Made by a program: the position numbers and the translations under genes. A DNA stretch of 64,000 nucleotides from Lachnospiraceae bacterium (GTDB taxonomy: Bacteria > Bacillota > Clostridia > Lachnospirales > Lachnospiraceae). Positions 28,873-37,874 of this stretch are shown piece by piece. Every line of letters begins with the position of its first letter. Positions within the stretch are counted from its first letter, which is position 1. The stretch spans positions 186,001 to 250,000 of the forward strand of contig JAAZZQ010000060.1 of the NCBI GenBank assembly GCA_014239155.1. The letters run 5' to 3'. The notes beneath the pieces are model-generated. The model was not told the DNA's origin. It saw nothing but the letters and a program-made list of their open reading frames with translations, and ran no database searches.

Positions 28873-30042
28873 ATGGGAAGACACGGAGAAAATATCAGGA
28901 AACGCAAAGATGGGAGATGGGAAGCTCGCTACATGGTATATGATACCCAGAAAGGAAAAAAAATTGGAAAATCCGTATATGGACATACTTATGATGAAGT
29001 AAAAAGGAAACGTGCTAACATCATATATCTGCTAAAAAATTCGTCTAAAAAAACAGACTCAAATGCAGAAAAGCAAGAAAAGAACTCATTGAAAGACGTT
29101 TTATTTAAAACAGTTGCTGAACAATGGTTAGTTACAACAAAGGCAGATGACAACTTAAAGCCATCAACCCTTGAAAAATATAGTGTAATTTATCACACTC
29201 ATCTTAAAGAGGTATTTGGTGAAACAAGCTTGGATACATTGACAGAATCTTTTGTAAAAGAAAAGATTTCAAACCACCTAGCTACAGTTATGCTGGCATG
29301 TAATACGCAAAAAGGAATTTATTGTGTATTAAATCAGATTTTGAAATATGCTTCTACGCGTTATCCTATTATACTACCTTCTATAAAAAGACCATCTTTT
29401 AATAAGTATCAGAAACCAGTGAAAATATTTACAGAAGCAGAACAATCAAAGTTGCTTATAGCACTTTATTATCAAACTGATATTTTTAAGATGGCAATGT
29501 TGTTGTGTATGTTTGCAGGTTTGCGTATAGGAGAAACTTGTTCTCTAAAATGGTCAGATATTGATTCGGATAATAAAATACTTACCATAAAAAGAACAGT
29601 GCAGCGGTTATATGTAGAGGGCTTCAAAACAAAAACTGCATTGGTGGAGACTGTACCTAAAAGTATCCATTCTATGCGTGAAATTCCTTTGCCAAATTCT
29701 ATTATAAAGTTACTCTTAGATTTTCAAAATGATAAAGAATATATATTTGGCGGTGATAAGCCACTTGACCCCAAAACAATGAGAAATCATTACAAGAAAA
29801 TTCTTAAAGAAGTAGGCATTACTTATAAAACTTTTCATACATTGCGTCATACTTATGCCACAAATTGCGTTGAAGGTGGTGTAGATACAAAATCTTTATG
29901 CGAATTGCTAGGACATTCTAGTGTCAAGATTACACTAAATTATTATATGCATCCATCAATTGATACCAAACGCAGATATGTTGATAAACTATATGATTTT
30001 TATGAAAAAATTCGTGGTCAGAATGAGGGTAAAGCAAGTTAG
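28873..30042 (+). CDS. Tyrosine site-specific recombinase 2
   Basis: The track begins at 28753, but AAGGAG lies 6 bases before the ATG at 28873, giving a typical integrase start (MGRHGENIRKRKDGRWEARYMVYD, an arm-type DNA-binding domain) and about 389 residues. Catalytic motifs are FAGLRIGETCSLKWSDID, TFHTLRHTYATN, ELLGHSSVKITLNYYMHP. It is enclosed by a perfect 31-bp inverted repeat, lies upstream of and co-directional with the TnpB-like gene, and is a distant relative of recombinase 1. The setting suggests a self-inverting switch; an integrase of a decayed element is the alternative. Confidence 0.88.
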   Translation: MGRHGENIRKRKDGRWEARYMVYDTQKGKKIGKSVYGHTYDEVKRKRANIIYLLKNSSKKTDSNAEKQEKNSLKDVLFKTVAEQWLVTTKADDNLKPSTLEKYSVIYHTHLKEVFGETSLDTLTESFVKEKISNHLATVMLACNTQKGIYCVLNQILKYASTRYPIILPSIKRPSFNKYQKPVKIFTEAEQSKLLIALYYQTDIFKMAMLLCMFAGLRIGETCSLKWSDIDSDNKILTIKRTVQRLYVEGFKTKTALVETVPKSIHSMREIPLPNSIIKLLLDFQNDKEYIFGGDKPLDPKTMRNHYKKILKEVGITYKTFHTLRHTYATNCVEGGVDTKSLCELLGHSSVKITLNYYMHPSIDTKRRYVDKLYDFYEKIRGQNEGKAS

Positions 30043-30071
30043 TTTTTTTAATAATTTCTGGAATTTTAATT

Positions 30072-30102
30072 ATTTTTTCCCAGATGGTTATATTCTGAGA
30101 AA
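30072..30102 (-). repeat. Right inverted repeat of recombinase segment 2 (perfect 31 bp)
   Basis: This is the exact reverse complement of 28582-28612. It ends 70 bases before the TnpB-like start codon, so inversion would replace the upstream region of that gene. Confidence 0.85.
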
Positions 30103-30172
30103 TTTTATTATATCAAACTCATAAAACAGTATATCAACAATAAAAATAAAAGAGTGTAAAAGGAAGTAAGGA

Positions 30173-31561
30173 ATGCCTAAAAAGGGAACAAGGGCGAAAC
30201 TGTTGGTCAGTGATGACAAAAAAGTATGTAAAGCCATACATCAGTATAGCAAGGGGAAAATCAGCAGTGAAAATATGGATGTACTCATGGAAATAGGACA
30301 TGGGTGTATGGTGACAAAAAATTATATATATCAAAGATATGGAGGTATTAAAAGCCTTGAAAAGTTATATCCTGGCTATGTTATAGAAGCAGAGGTAAGG
30401 GAAGCAGGATTTCGAGAAAAAATAGGGCTTCCAAGTGTGTATTTTTCCGCAGCTATGGATAGAGCACTAGGAGATATTAGAATTATGTGGGCACAAGTGA
30501 AAAGTGGAATTAATGATGCAGCCAGCAAAAATGAAAGATTTTCACCGGAAGATAGGCATTATATTCGTTTTGCAATTAAAGTAAGCGGATGCTTTGAAAA
30601 TATACTAAATGGAAAACCAGTGTCAGTGCCAAAGGAGATGCAGCCTAGATATAATAAAATTTTAATGGAACTTGGTGAGGAAAGCGAGCAGCGTGTCAGA
30701 GATCTCAATAGATTTGTATGTAGACAAGCTAGAAAGAGATTACGCAAGCAACATACAGATAATGAAACATATTTTGCCGTAAAAATGAAAGGGTACAAAT
30801 ATGGGGAGTTAGACGGAAAACATGGAATATTTCTTACGACAAAAGTGAGCAGGAAAAGAATGTTTATACCACTGACTGACACAAACGTATATGACAGGAC
30901 GCTCGACATAAAATTAAACACACAAAAGAGAAGCATAGAAATAATTGTACCACTTTTTGTAAATGTAAAACAACATGAAGACTATACAAATGAAATAGGT
31001 ATTTCACTTGGTTTGTGGAATATGATTACGACAAGCACTGGAAATGTATACGGAAGTGAATTTGGAAAAATGCAAAATGAAATTTCCATGTATGTACTGA
31101 AGGAAATGAGTCAAAACGGAAAAGTAAAAACATCTGATACAAAAAAATATATAGCACATAAGGCAAAAATGGATGCAGCACTTAAAAACTATGTGAATAT
31201 GGAGATAAATAGAATGCTAGGAAATGAAAAAACCAAAGTAGTTTATATGGCAAAGCTTCCACGTAATCCCGGTATGTCTATGAAAGGGACAGGTGATACT
31301 TATTTCCTTAGAATGTGGAAGAAGGGGTTTGTGACTGAAAGGATACAGTGGAAATGTCGAGAGAACGATATCAGACTTATAGAAGTGGTTGGAAAGGGAA
31401 TTGGTACAGATTGTAGTGTTTGTGGGCAGAAGGGGTATATCGAAGATGAAAACTTTAAATGTCCAGTCTGTGGTTTTAATGAAAATAAAAAGGTAAATGG
31501 AGCAAGAAATGCTCTGAATAGAGGGAAAACAGGAAAACAACTTAACAAGAAATTGCCATAG
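30173..31561 (+). CDS. TnpB-family protein with substituted RuvC residues (possible TldR)
   Basis: The 462-residue protein has a good ribosome site (AAAAGGAAG). The C-terminal half follows TnpB order: RuvC-I-like segment EIGISLGLWNMITT near residue 275, RuvC-II-like KVVYMAKLPRNPG near 356, WKxGFVTERIQWKC, then the zinc ribbon CSVCG...CPVCG and NKKVNGARNALNRG near 440. In active TnpB these segments read GxDLG, VxxEKL and xDxNAAxN. Here the three catalytic acidic residues appear as Ser, Ala and Lys, so the protein is probably nuclease-dead. No TnpA is nearby. Dead TnpB homologues kept next to surface-structure genes have been shown elsewhere to act as RNA-guided repressors (TldR). That role here is inference; a decayed transposon gene or a divergent family with a moved active site are alternatives. 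Confidence 0.7.
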   Translation: MPKKGTRAKLLVSDDKKVCKAIHQYSKGKISSENMDVLMEIGHGCMVTKNYIYQRYGGIKSLEKLYPGYVIEAEVREAGFREKIGLPSVYFSAAMDRALGDIRIMWAQVKSGINDAASKNERFSPEDRHYIRFAIKVSGCFENILNGKPVSVPKEMQPRYNKILMELGEESEQRVRDLNRFVCRQARKRLRKQHTDNETYFAVKMKGYKYGELDGKHGIFLTTKVSRKRMFIPLTDTNVYDRTLDIKLNTQKRSIEIIVPLFVNVKQHEDYTNEIGISLGLWNMITTSTGNVYGSEFGKMQNEISMYVLKEMSQNGKVKTSDTKKYIAHKAKMDAALKNYVNMEINRMLGNEKTKVVYMAKLPRNPGMSMKGTGDTYFLRMWKKGFVTERIQWKCRENDIRLIEVVGKGIGTDCSVCGQKGYIEDENFKCPVCGFNENKKVNGARNALNRGKTGKQLNKKLP

Positions 31562-31990
31562 AACAAATACAAGGAGATTACACAAAAAAATAAATGGTCA
31601 AACGATACATCTGGAAGATAAACCGATTGGAAAGTCTGGTTTTACTGCAAGTAGATTTGCGTTAGCAAAAACAATGCAGACTGTGGCAGATGGTATCTTG
31701 ATATAAAAAATTAAAAGGCATTGGGGATATACAAAAACAGGTATGCCTGTGTCTTGTGAACTTAGATTTTCAATAGATAAAATTAAGAGTAGCAGGACAC
31801 GAAGCTGAATCAATTGATTTGGTACCACTTTGAAAGGTGGCTGTGGTTCCCTATTTATCCACTGCATAGCGCATAGCGCTCAAATGCTGTGCGCGGATAT
31901 TGCAGGAATGATTTATTAGGAAGTTAAGAGCATGTAGAAAGGTAACAATTGTTATTAGATGATAGAAGAATCCGTAGAGGGGAAGAGCTT
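31562..31990 (+). ncRNA. Structured non-coding region, candidate guide RNA of the TnpB-like protein
   Basis: About 390-430 bases follow the TnpB-like gene. Two structured parts are visible: GGTACCAC/GTGGTTCC (31821-31850, with an alternative inner pairing CCACTT/AAGGTGG) and a 9-bp hairpin GCGCATAGC-(8)-GCTGTGCGC (31869-31894, one G-U pair). TnpB and TldR guide RNAs normally overlap or follow the gene's 3' end, so this is the expected place. Neither the scaffold end nor a guide could be fixed by eye. The second hairpin could instead be an IS200/IS605-type end structure. Confidence 0.35.
31563..31706 (+). pseudogene. Possible remnant of a gene 3' end
   Basis: One frame, without a start codon, reads protein-like to a TAA: GQTIHLEDKPIGKSGFTASR and then FALAKTMQTVADGILI. 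The composition looks coding, but I do not recognise the family. It may be the tail of a gene interrupted when the TnpB-like element arrived, or chance. Confidence 0.25.
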
Positions 31991-34516
31991 ATGAGGAAAT
32001 CGCAGAAGAAAGAAATACTTGATATTTTAAATAGTCTGCAAAAGGCTCATGAAGAAATAAGACAAGCACTGACAGGGCAAAATCATATGCTTGCTCAAAA
32101 TATGCTTACGCAATGCCAGACAGCAGCAGTATCTCTTGGAGAGACAATTGAGAGATTGGAAGGTGAGGGACATATTACAGTGTCCTTTTTTGAAGAATAC
32201 TGCGAACTGCTGTTTAAAATTTATGAGGATATCAATAAGGGAAATATAAATAAAAACAAAGATTATAAGATGTTGCGCAAGCAACTTGTAAAAATAGAGA
32301 ACAGTATAAAGAATGATATTGTTGTAAAAAAAGAGATTGTATTTTTTCCTTACAAAGCGTCTATGTGGGACAGCTTAGAGAGTATTTATTTTGCGGTAAA
32401 GGCAGATCTGGACTGCAATGCATATTGTGTTCCAATTCCTTATTACGATTTGTGTCCAGATCATAGTCTTGGTCAGATGCATTATGAGGGATATAACTAT
32501 CCAAAAAATATAGAGATTATCGACTGGCAAAAATATGATTTTGAGAATAGAAAACCAGATATTATCTACATACACAATCCTTATGACGACTGGAATCTCG
32601 TCACAAGTATTCATCCAAGATTTTATTCGGCAAACCTTAAAAAATATACAGACTGTCTTGTATATGTACCATATTATAGCACAACAGGCGGCATGAGTGA
32701 GGGACAAAGGACGCTTCCTGTATATTTTAATGCGGATTACATTGTGACACAGGCACCAATGTTTCGAGATTACTTTGACGAAAGAATACCTAACAAGAAG
32801 TTTCTGCCGTTTGGTAGCCCTAAGTTTGACAGAATTATTAATAAATGTAAGAATCCGCCAGAACCACCGGCAGAGTGGAAAAAGAAAATGGAAGGACGAA
32901 AGGTATATTTCTATAATACTAGTATTGGTGGAATGCTTGATAACACAGAAAATTTTTTAAAGAAAATGCAATATGTATTTTCTTGTTTTAAGGATAGAAG
33001 AGATGTCTGCTTATTATGGCGGCCGCATCCATTGTTAGAATCGACATTTGATTCTATACGCCCACAGTATAAGAAAAGATATGAAAGTTTAAAAAGTGAA
33101 TTTGTATCATGGAATTTTGGAATACTTGATGAGACTTCCGATATTGCAAATGCAATTGCATTAAGTGACATATATATTGGTGATGGAGGGACATCCGTTA
33201 CCTCACTTTTCGGATTAGTCGGAAAGCCAATATTTATATTGAACAATCACCTACATAGTGAGCCAAAGGAAGATAGCTGGAGAGGGGAAATCTATCTAAA
33301 TATAAACCCTTTTGAACAGGATCAATGGCTTATCACACAGGGAAATAGGCTTTATAAGTCAGAACCGTTTGCTTATGATTATAAGTATTGTTTTGACTTG
33401 TCTAATTATATTGGTCCATATTACTCAATTATTTTGGAGATAAATGGAAAAAAATATGCTTGTCCAGGAGATGCACAACATATCCTTGTACTTGGAGAAA
33501 ACGGAATTGAAAAAAGAATAGAATTAGAAAAGAAAACTGCAAAGAACGGTGCATTTTGTACAGCATATAAATATAAAAAATATTTGCTCCTTATTCCTTT
33601 TAACTATCCTGCTTTGGTATTGTATGATACCCAAACCGAAAAAATTATATATTTGCCAGAACACATTGATATTTTCATAAGAAAAGATGAAAAAGGTCAA
33701 ACAATTATAGGTGGTGTATGGATTTATAAAGATTTCCTTTATATAGCTTCTCCAACAGACAATTATGTATATAAATTAGATATAGAGAGTGAAATTTCAC
33801 AGATATTAGAAATTCCGGTGGAAGGTTGGCAGGGATGCGCGATACTAATGGAATATGAAGGGGATTTTTGGTTGATGCCATACAAGGGAAAAGTGGTTCT
33901 TAGATGGAATATTGACAGGAATGAAATAAAAGAATACACAGATTTTCCAGAAGACTATAAATGTGTAAATAAATTGTATGGATATGAATGTGATGAATTA
34001 CCATTTGGTACACCTGCATTTTACAAAAATAAAGTTTACTTGCCTCCGCTTTTTGGGAATATGTATTTGAAATTGAATATGGATACAGGAAAAATAACAA
34101 AATGGCAACCGTTATTTGAGGAAGGTGCAGGAGAAGAATATTACTACACAACTGTAAATGGATTTTTCCTTTGGCATACTCCACAACAAAAAAAAGGAAA
34201 TTTGAAACTATATTCATATCCGAATCGTAAATTGTATGACATTAATCCTGAAACAGATGCGTGCAAAGAAATATCAGTCAAATTTGACCTTGATGAATTA
34301 AAGGCAAATGAACATGGATTTGGTGAATATTCTGAATGGATAGGGTATATATGCCTTGAAAATGCATTTAATTCTCTTACGAATTTTCTTGATGGAAAAA
34401 TTAGAGGAAAAAAGTTTGATAGAGTAACACAGATAGCTACATATCAAAAGATAGCAGCAAATAATGATGGAAGCTGTGGGGAGAAAATACATAAGTTTAT
34501 AAAAGATCTTGTATAA
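31991..34516 (+). CDS. CDP-glycerol-transferase-like GT-B protein with a C-terminal repeat domain
   Basis: The track starts at a TTG (31949); GAGGGGAAG before the ATG at 31991 (MRKSQKKEILDIL) favours the latter. After a helical N-terminus, residues about 115-420 resemble a glycerophosphotransferase-like GT-B fold (VFFPYKASMWDSLESIYFAVK, KFLPFGSPKFD, LLWRPHPLLEST, IYIGDGGTSVTSLFGLVGKPIFILNN). Residues about 480-840 are made of beta-rich repeated units with aromatic residues (GGVWIYKDFLYIASPTDNYVYKLD, GNMYLKLNMDTGKITKW), likely a beta-propeller. It opens the long second cluster. It probably transfers polyol-phosphate or sugar units; the propeller may bind polymer or partner proteins. Confidence 0.7.
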   Translation: MRKSQKKEILDILNSLQKAHEEIRQALTGQNHMLAQNMLTQCQTAAVSLGETIERLEGEGHITVSFFEEYCELLFKIYEDINKGNINKNKDYKMLRKQLVKIENSIKNDIVVKKEIVFFPYKASMWDSLESIYFAVKADLDCNAYCVPIPYYDLCPDHSLGQMHYEGYNYPKNIEIIDWQKYDFENRKPDIIYIHNPYDDWNLVTSIHPRFYSANLKKYTDCLVYVPYYSTTGGMSEGQRTLPVYFNADYIVTQAPMFRDYFDERIPNKKFLPFGSPKFDRIINKCKNPPEPPAEWKKKMEGRKVYFYNTSIGGMLDNTENFLKKMQYVFSCFKDRRDVCLLWRPHPLLESTFDSIRPQYKKRYESLKSEFVSWNFGILDETSDIANAIALSDIYIGDGGTSVTSLFGLVGKPIFILNNHLHSEPKEDSWRGEIYLNINPFEQDQWLITQGNRLYKSEPFAYDYKYCFDLSNYIGPYYSIILEINGKKYACPGDAQHILVLGENGIEKRIELEKKTAKNGAFCTAYKYKKYLLLIPFNYPALVLYDTQTEKIIYLPEHIDIFIRKDEKGQTIIGGVWIYKDFLYIASPTDNYVYKLDIESEISQILEIPVEGWQGCAILMEYEGDFWLMPYKGKVVLRWNIDRNEIKEYTDFPEDYKCVNKLYGYECDELPFGTPAFYKNKVYLPPLFGNMYLKLNMDTGKITKWQPLFEEGAGEEYYYTTVNGFFLWHTPQQKKGNLKLYSYPNRKLYDINPETDACKEISVKFDLDELKANEHGFGEYSEWIGYICLENAFNSLTNFLDGKIRGKKFDRVTQIATYQKIAANNDGSCGEKIHKFIKDLV

Positions 34517-34586
34517 AAGGCAAGGATGATTGGTACAGGAACAAAGCAATGTTTTCTGTATAAAATAGAAAGCTGTAGGACGCACT

Positions 34587-35936
34587 ATGGGAGACGGGAT
34601 GATAAAGGTAATAACATATGGGACGTTTGATCTGTTACATGAGGGGCATTATAGGTTGTTACAGCGTGCAAAGCAGCTTGGTGATTATCTGATTGTTGGG
34701 GTGACCTCAGAAGAATATGACCAAGCAAGGGGAAAACTTAACGTGATGGATTCCTTGATGACACGAATTGAGAATGTCAAAAAGACTGGTTTTGCAGATG
34801 AAATTATTGTTGAAGAGTCACAAGGTCAGAAGTTTCAGGATATTCAGAAATATGGGATTGATATTTTTACAGTGGGTTCTGACTGGATAGGGCAGTTTGA
34901 TTATTTAAAGGACTACTGCAAGGTAGTGTATCTCGATAGAACAAAAAATATATCAAGTACAATGCTGCGCACTAAAAGAACTTCGATACAGAGAATAGGA
35001 ATTATAGGAACAGGGCGTATAGCAAATCGTTTCATACCAGAAGCAATGCTTGTAAGCGGAGTAAATACACAAAGTGTGTATAATCCACATATTGAAAATG
35101 CACAATTATTTGCAAACAAGTGGGAAATTGATGCATATGAAGATCTGGAAGAATTTTATAATTCATTAGATATTGTATACATAGCATCACCACATGAAAC
35201 ACACTACAAGTATATAAAACAGGCATTAGAACACAAAAAACATGTTTTATGCGAGAAACCGATGTGTCTTTCAAAAGTGCAATCAGAAGAAGTGTTTAAA
35301 CTTGCGATGGAGAAGGATCTAGTTTTATTTGAGGGTATTAAGACAGCATATTGTCCGGGATTTATAAAGTTGCTTGGAATTGCATGTGGCGGGATAATAG
35401 GAAATATTAAGGATGTAGAAGCCTGTTTTACAAAATTGGAAGATGACAATAACAGGGAATTAAAAGACAAAAAATATGGTGGAAGCTTTACAGAACTTGG
35501 AAGCTATTGTCTACTCCCAATTTTGAAAATATATGGTCATGATTATGAGGACATAAGGTTTGAGACAATCTGTGATGCCAATGGAATAGATATTTATACG
35601 AAGGTTTATCTGCGTTATCCAAATGGTCTTGCTACTGCAAAATGCGGACTTGGCGTAAAATCGGAAGGAAAGCTTTTGATATCAGGGACAAGAGGTTATA
35701 TCACAACAGAGGCACCGTGGTGGAAGACAAGTTACTTTGAAATACACCGAGAAAGACCAGATGATGTGGAACGCTTTTCGGAACGGTTTCTTGGAGATGG
35801 GCTTAGATATGAAATAAGTGACCTATTGTCTATGATTAATGGAGATAAAAAAAAGGATTTTAAACTGACAAGAGGCGACAGTGTTGCTATGGCAGGGATT
35901 ATGGAGGCATTTTTGAAGTCGCAGGGAAGGATTTAA
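34587..35936 (+). CDS. Cytidylyltransferase (TagD-like) fused to Gfo/Idh/MocA oxidoreductase
   Basis: Residues 1-130 form a nucleotidyltransferase of the glycerol-3-phosphate cytidylyltransferase type (ITYGTFDLLHEGHYRLLQRAKQLGDYLIVGV with HxGH, and the ISSTMLR motif). From about residue 134 a second enzyme begins (IQRIGIIGTGRIANRF), with EKPMCLS and a C-terminal domain typical of Gfo/Idh/MocA NAD(P)-dependent oxidoreductases. One polypeptide could therefore reduce a keto compound and activate the product with CTP. The start at 34599 (MIKVITYGTFD) also has a GGGAG site and is possible. GDPD lies three bases downstream. Confidence 0.88.
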   Translation: MGDGMIKVITYGTFDLLHEGHYRLLQRAKQLGDYLIVGVTSEEYDQARGKLNVMDSLMTRIENVKKTGFADEIIVEESQGQKFQDIQKYGIDIFTVGSDWIGQFDYLKDYCKVVYLDRTKNISSTMLRTKRTSIQRIGIIGTGRIANRFIPEAMLVSGVNTQSVYNPHIENAQLFANKWEIDAYEDLEEFYNSLDIVYIASPHETHYKYIKQALEHKKHVLCEKPMCLSKVQSEEVFKLAMEKDLVLFEGIKTAYCPGFIKLLGIACGGIIGNIKDVEACFTKLEDDNNRELKDKKYGGSFTELGSYCLLPILKIYGHDYEDIRFETICDANGIDIYTKVYLRYPNGLATAKCGLGVKSEGKLLISGTRGYITTEAPWWKTSYFEIHRERPDDVERFSERFLGDGLRYEISDLLSMINGDKKKDFKLTRGDSVAMAGIMEAFLKSQGRI

Positions 35937-35939
35937 GAC

Positions 35940-36668
35940 ATGAAAATATGGGCACATAGAGGATGCAGTCAGATGTATCCTGAAAATACGTTACTTGCGT
36001 TTGAAAAAGCAATAGAGATACAAGGACTTACAGGAATTGAGCTTGATGTTCAGCTTACAAAAGATGGAGAACTTGTGGTAATCCATGATGAGCGAGTGGA
36101 TAGGACTACGAAAAGTATAGGGTATGTAAGGGACTATACATTGAAGGAATTGAAAAAGCTTGATATATATGCAGGAGAAAATAAGATACAACATATTCCA
36201 ACAATGAAGGAAGTGGTTGATCTAATGGAACCAAATTTGAAATTGGGAATGAAATTAAATATTGAGCTGAAAAACAGTATTTATCCATATCATAGTATGG
36301 AGGAGAAAATTATAGAATTTGTACATAAACGAGGCATCGAGAATTTTGTAGTATATTCGACATTTTATGCGAAATCTTTGGAAAAATTAAAAGAATTAGA
36401 TTCACAGGCAGAACTTGCGATACTTGACAGTAAAGTGTCAGATTGTCTATACAAGTTAAGAGGCGGATGCGGCGCTGTAGCAGTTCATCCGTTTTTATAT
36501 GGAATTGATGTATTATTGGAAGAGTTGAAGGGATATAGAGTGAGAGCATGGATGGGAGGACATCTCTATCCAGAAAAACCAACTGGAACGAGACTTGATT
36601 TGGGTAAGCTGGAGAATCAGGGGATTACAGATATATTTTTAAATGAGCCTGAGAGATATTTAATATAA
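35940..36668 (+). CDS. Glycerophosphodiester phosphodiesterase family protein
   Basis: The 242-residue protein begins with the GDPD signature WAHRGCSQMYPENTLLAFEKA and the metal-site segments ELDVQLTKDGELVVIHD and NIELKN. It is cytoplasmic with no signal peptide. GDPD enzymes split glycerophosphodiesters to glycerol-3-phosphate and an alcohol. Being next to a cytidylyltransferase fusion, it may supply or recycle glycerol phosphate, or process a related phosphodiester, for CDP-alcohol production. Confidence 0.88.
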   Translation: MKIWAHRGCSQMYPENTLLAFEKAIEIQGLTGIELDVQLTKDGELVVIHDERVDRTTKSIGYVRDYTLKELKKLDIYAGENKIQHIPTMKEVVDLMEPNLKLGMKLNIELKNSIYPYHSMEEKIIEFVHKRGIENFVVYSTFYAKSLEKLKELDSQAELAILDSKVSDCLYKLRGGCGAVAVHPFLYGIDVLLEELKGYRVRAWMGGHLYPEKPTGTRLDLGKLENQGITDIFLNEPERYLI

Positions 36669-36808
36669 TTCAGAGGCGATGAAAGTGACTATTGAGATTA
36701 AATAAAAGGAAATATAAAAAGAGAGTTGAGTACGACTATTTGGTTTGGAGGAAGACAAGTATATTTTTGAATTATATTAATAAAAAGTTTATTATAAAGG
36801 TAAAAAAT

Positions 36809-37864
36809 ATGACAGAATATTATGAAAATAACTTATATAAAACAGAAATTAAAGAAATTGTGAATTATAGTTTACTTGATATATTAAAAGACAAAGTATT
36901 TGTTATTGCAGGTGCAAGAGGAATGATTTGCAGTGAACTGATTGATACAATTATGTATGCTAATTTGAATTATGGATTAAATTGTAAAATTTATGGTATA
37001 GTCAGAAATATGCAGGCAGCTGAATATAGATTTAAAGCATATAAAAAAAGTATATATTTTCAGCTTGTACAGGCGGATATAAACAAAGATGTGATTAATA
37101 TTGACAAAGATGTCGATTTTTTTATACAAGGGGCTAGTAATACACATCCAGTTTATTATTCGATATATCCGATAGATACAATATTAACCAATACTGTTGG
37201 GACAAATCGTATGTTGGAATTTGCTTCAAAACATAGATGCAAAAGATTTTTATTTTTATCTTCTGTTGAGGTGTATGGTGAAAATAGAGGGGATATAGAT
37301 AAATTTACGGAAGGTTATTTGGGATATTTGAATTGTAATACACTTAGGGCTGGCTACTCGGAAGCGAAAAGATTAGGAGAAGCGCTTTGTCAGGCATATA
37401 TAGCTGAAAAGGGATTAGACTGTGTAATACCAAGAATAGCAAGAGCTTATGGGGCGGGTCTTTTAAAGGAAGATTCTAAAGCACTATCGCAATTTATTCA
37501 TAATGCATTAAAAGGTGAAGATATTGTATTAAAAAGTAAAGGGGACCAGTTTTATTCTTATGTTTATATTGCGGATATTGTAAGTGCGCTTTTGTTTCTT
37601 ATTGCAAATGGAAAAACAGGAGAAGCTTATAATTTATCAGGTATCGAATCGGATATTACACTTGCAAAGTTGGCAGACTATATTGCCAACTTTGTTGGGA
37701 CAAGAGTAGTATATGATATTCCTAGTGAACAAGAGGCAGCAGGTTATTCAAAAGCGACGAAGGCTATCTTGGATACTAAGAAAATAGAAAATCTTGGATG
37801 GCATTCGCGTTATTCGATCAGAGAAGGAATAAAACGGACATTGCAAATACAAGGGATTAATTGA
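36809..37864 (+). CDS. NAD-dependent epimerase/dehydratase (extended SDR)
   Basis: The track starts at a TTG (36692), but AAAGG before the ATG at 36809 (MTEYYENNLYKTEIKEIV) gives the better start and a normal length of about 351 residues. It has a modified glycine-rich loop (VIAGARGMICSEL), the LSSVEVYGE serine segment, YSEAKRLGE (YxxxK) and RIARAYGAG, as in UDP-glucuronate decarboxylase-type enzymes. The substrate is unknown. The next gene encodes a cytidylyltransferase, so it may act on a CDP- or UDP-linked intermediate. Confidence 0.8.
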   Translation: MTEYYENNLYKTEIKEIVNYSLLDILKDKVFVIAGARGMICSELIDTIMYANLNYGLNCKIYGIVRNMQAAEYRFKAYKKSIYFQLVQADINKDVINIDKDVDFFIQGASNTHPVYYSIYPIDTILTNTVGTNRMLEFASKHRCKRFLFLSSVEVYGENRGDIDKFTEGYLGYLNCNTLRAGYSEAKRLGEALCQAYIAEKGLDCVIPRIARAYGAGLLKEDSKALSQFIHNALKGEDIVLKSKGDQFYSYVYIADIVSALLFLIANGKTGEAYNLSGIESDITLAKLADYIANFVGTRVVYDIPSEQEAAGYSKATKAILDTKKIENLGWHSRYSIREGIKRTLQIQGIN

Positions 37865-37874
37865 GGAGTCGCTG

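Noticed and set aside
30173-31561. Active IS200/IS605 TnpB nuclease or transposase
   Set aside because: The three expected catalytic acidic residues are replaced, and no TnpA gene is nearby.
31598-31867. Reverse-strand 89-residue ORF in the region after the TnpB-like gene
   Set aside because: It has no ribosome site or recognisable composition and runs across the hairpins of the non-coding region.
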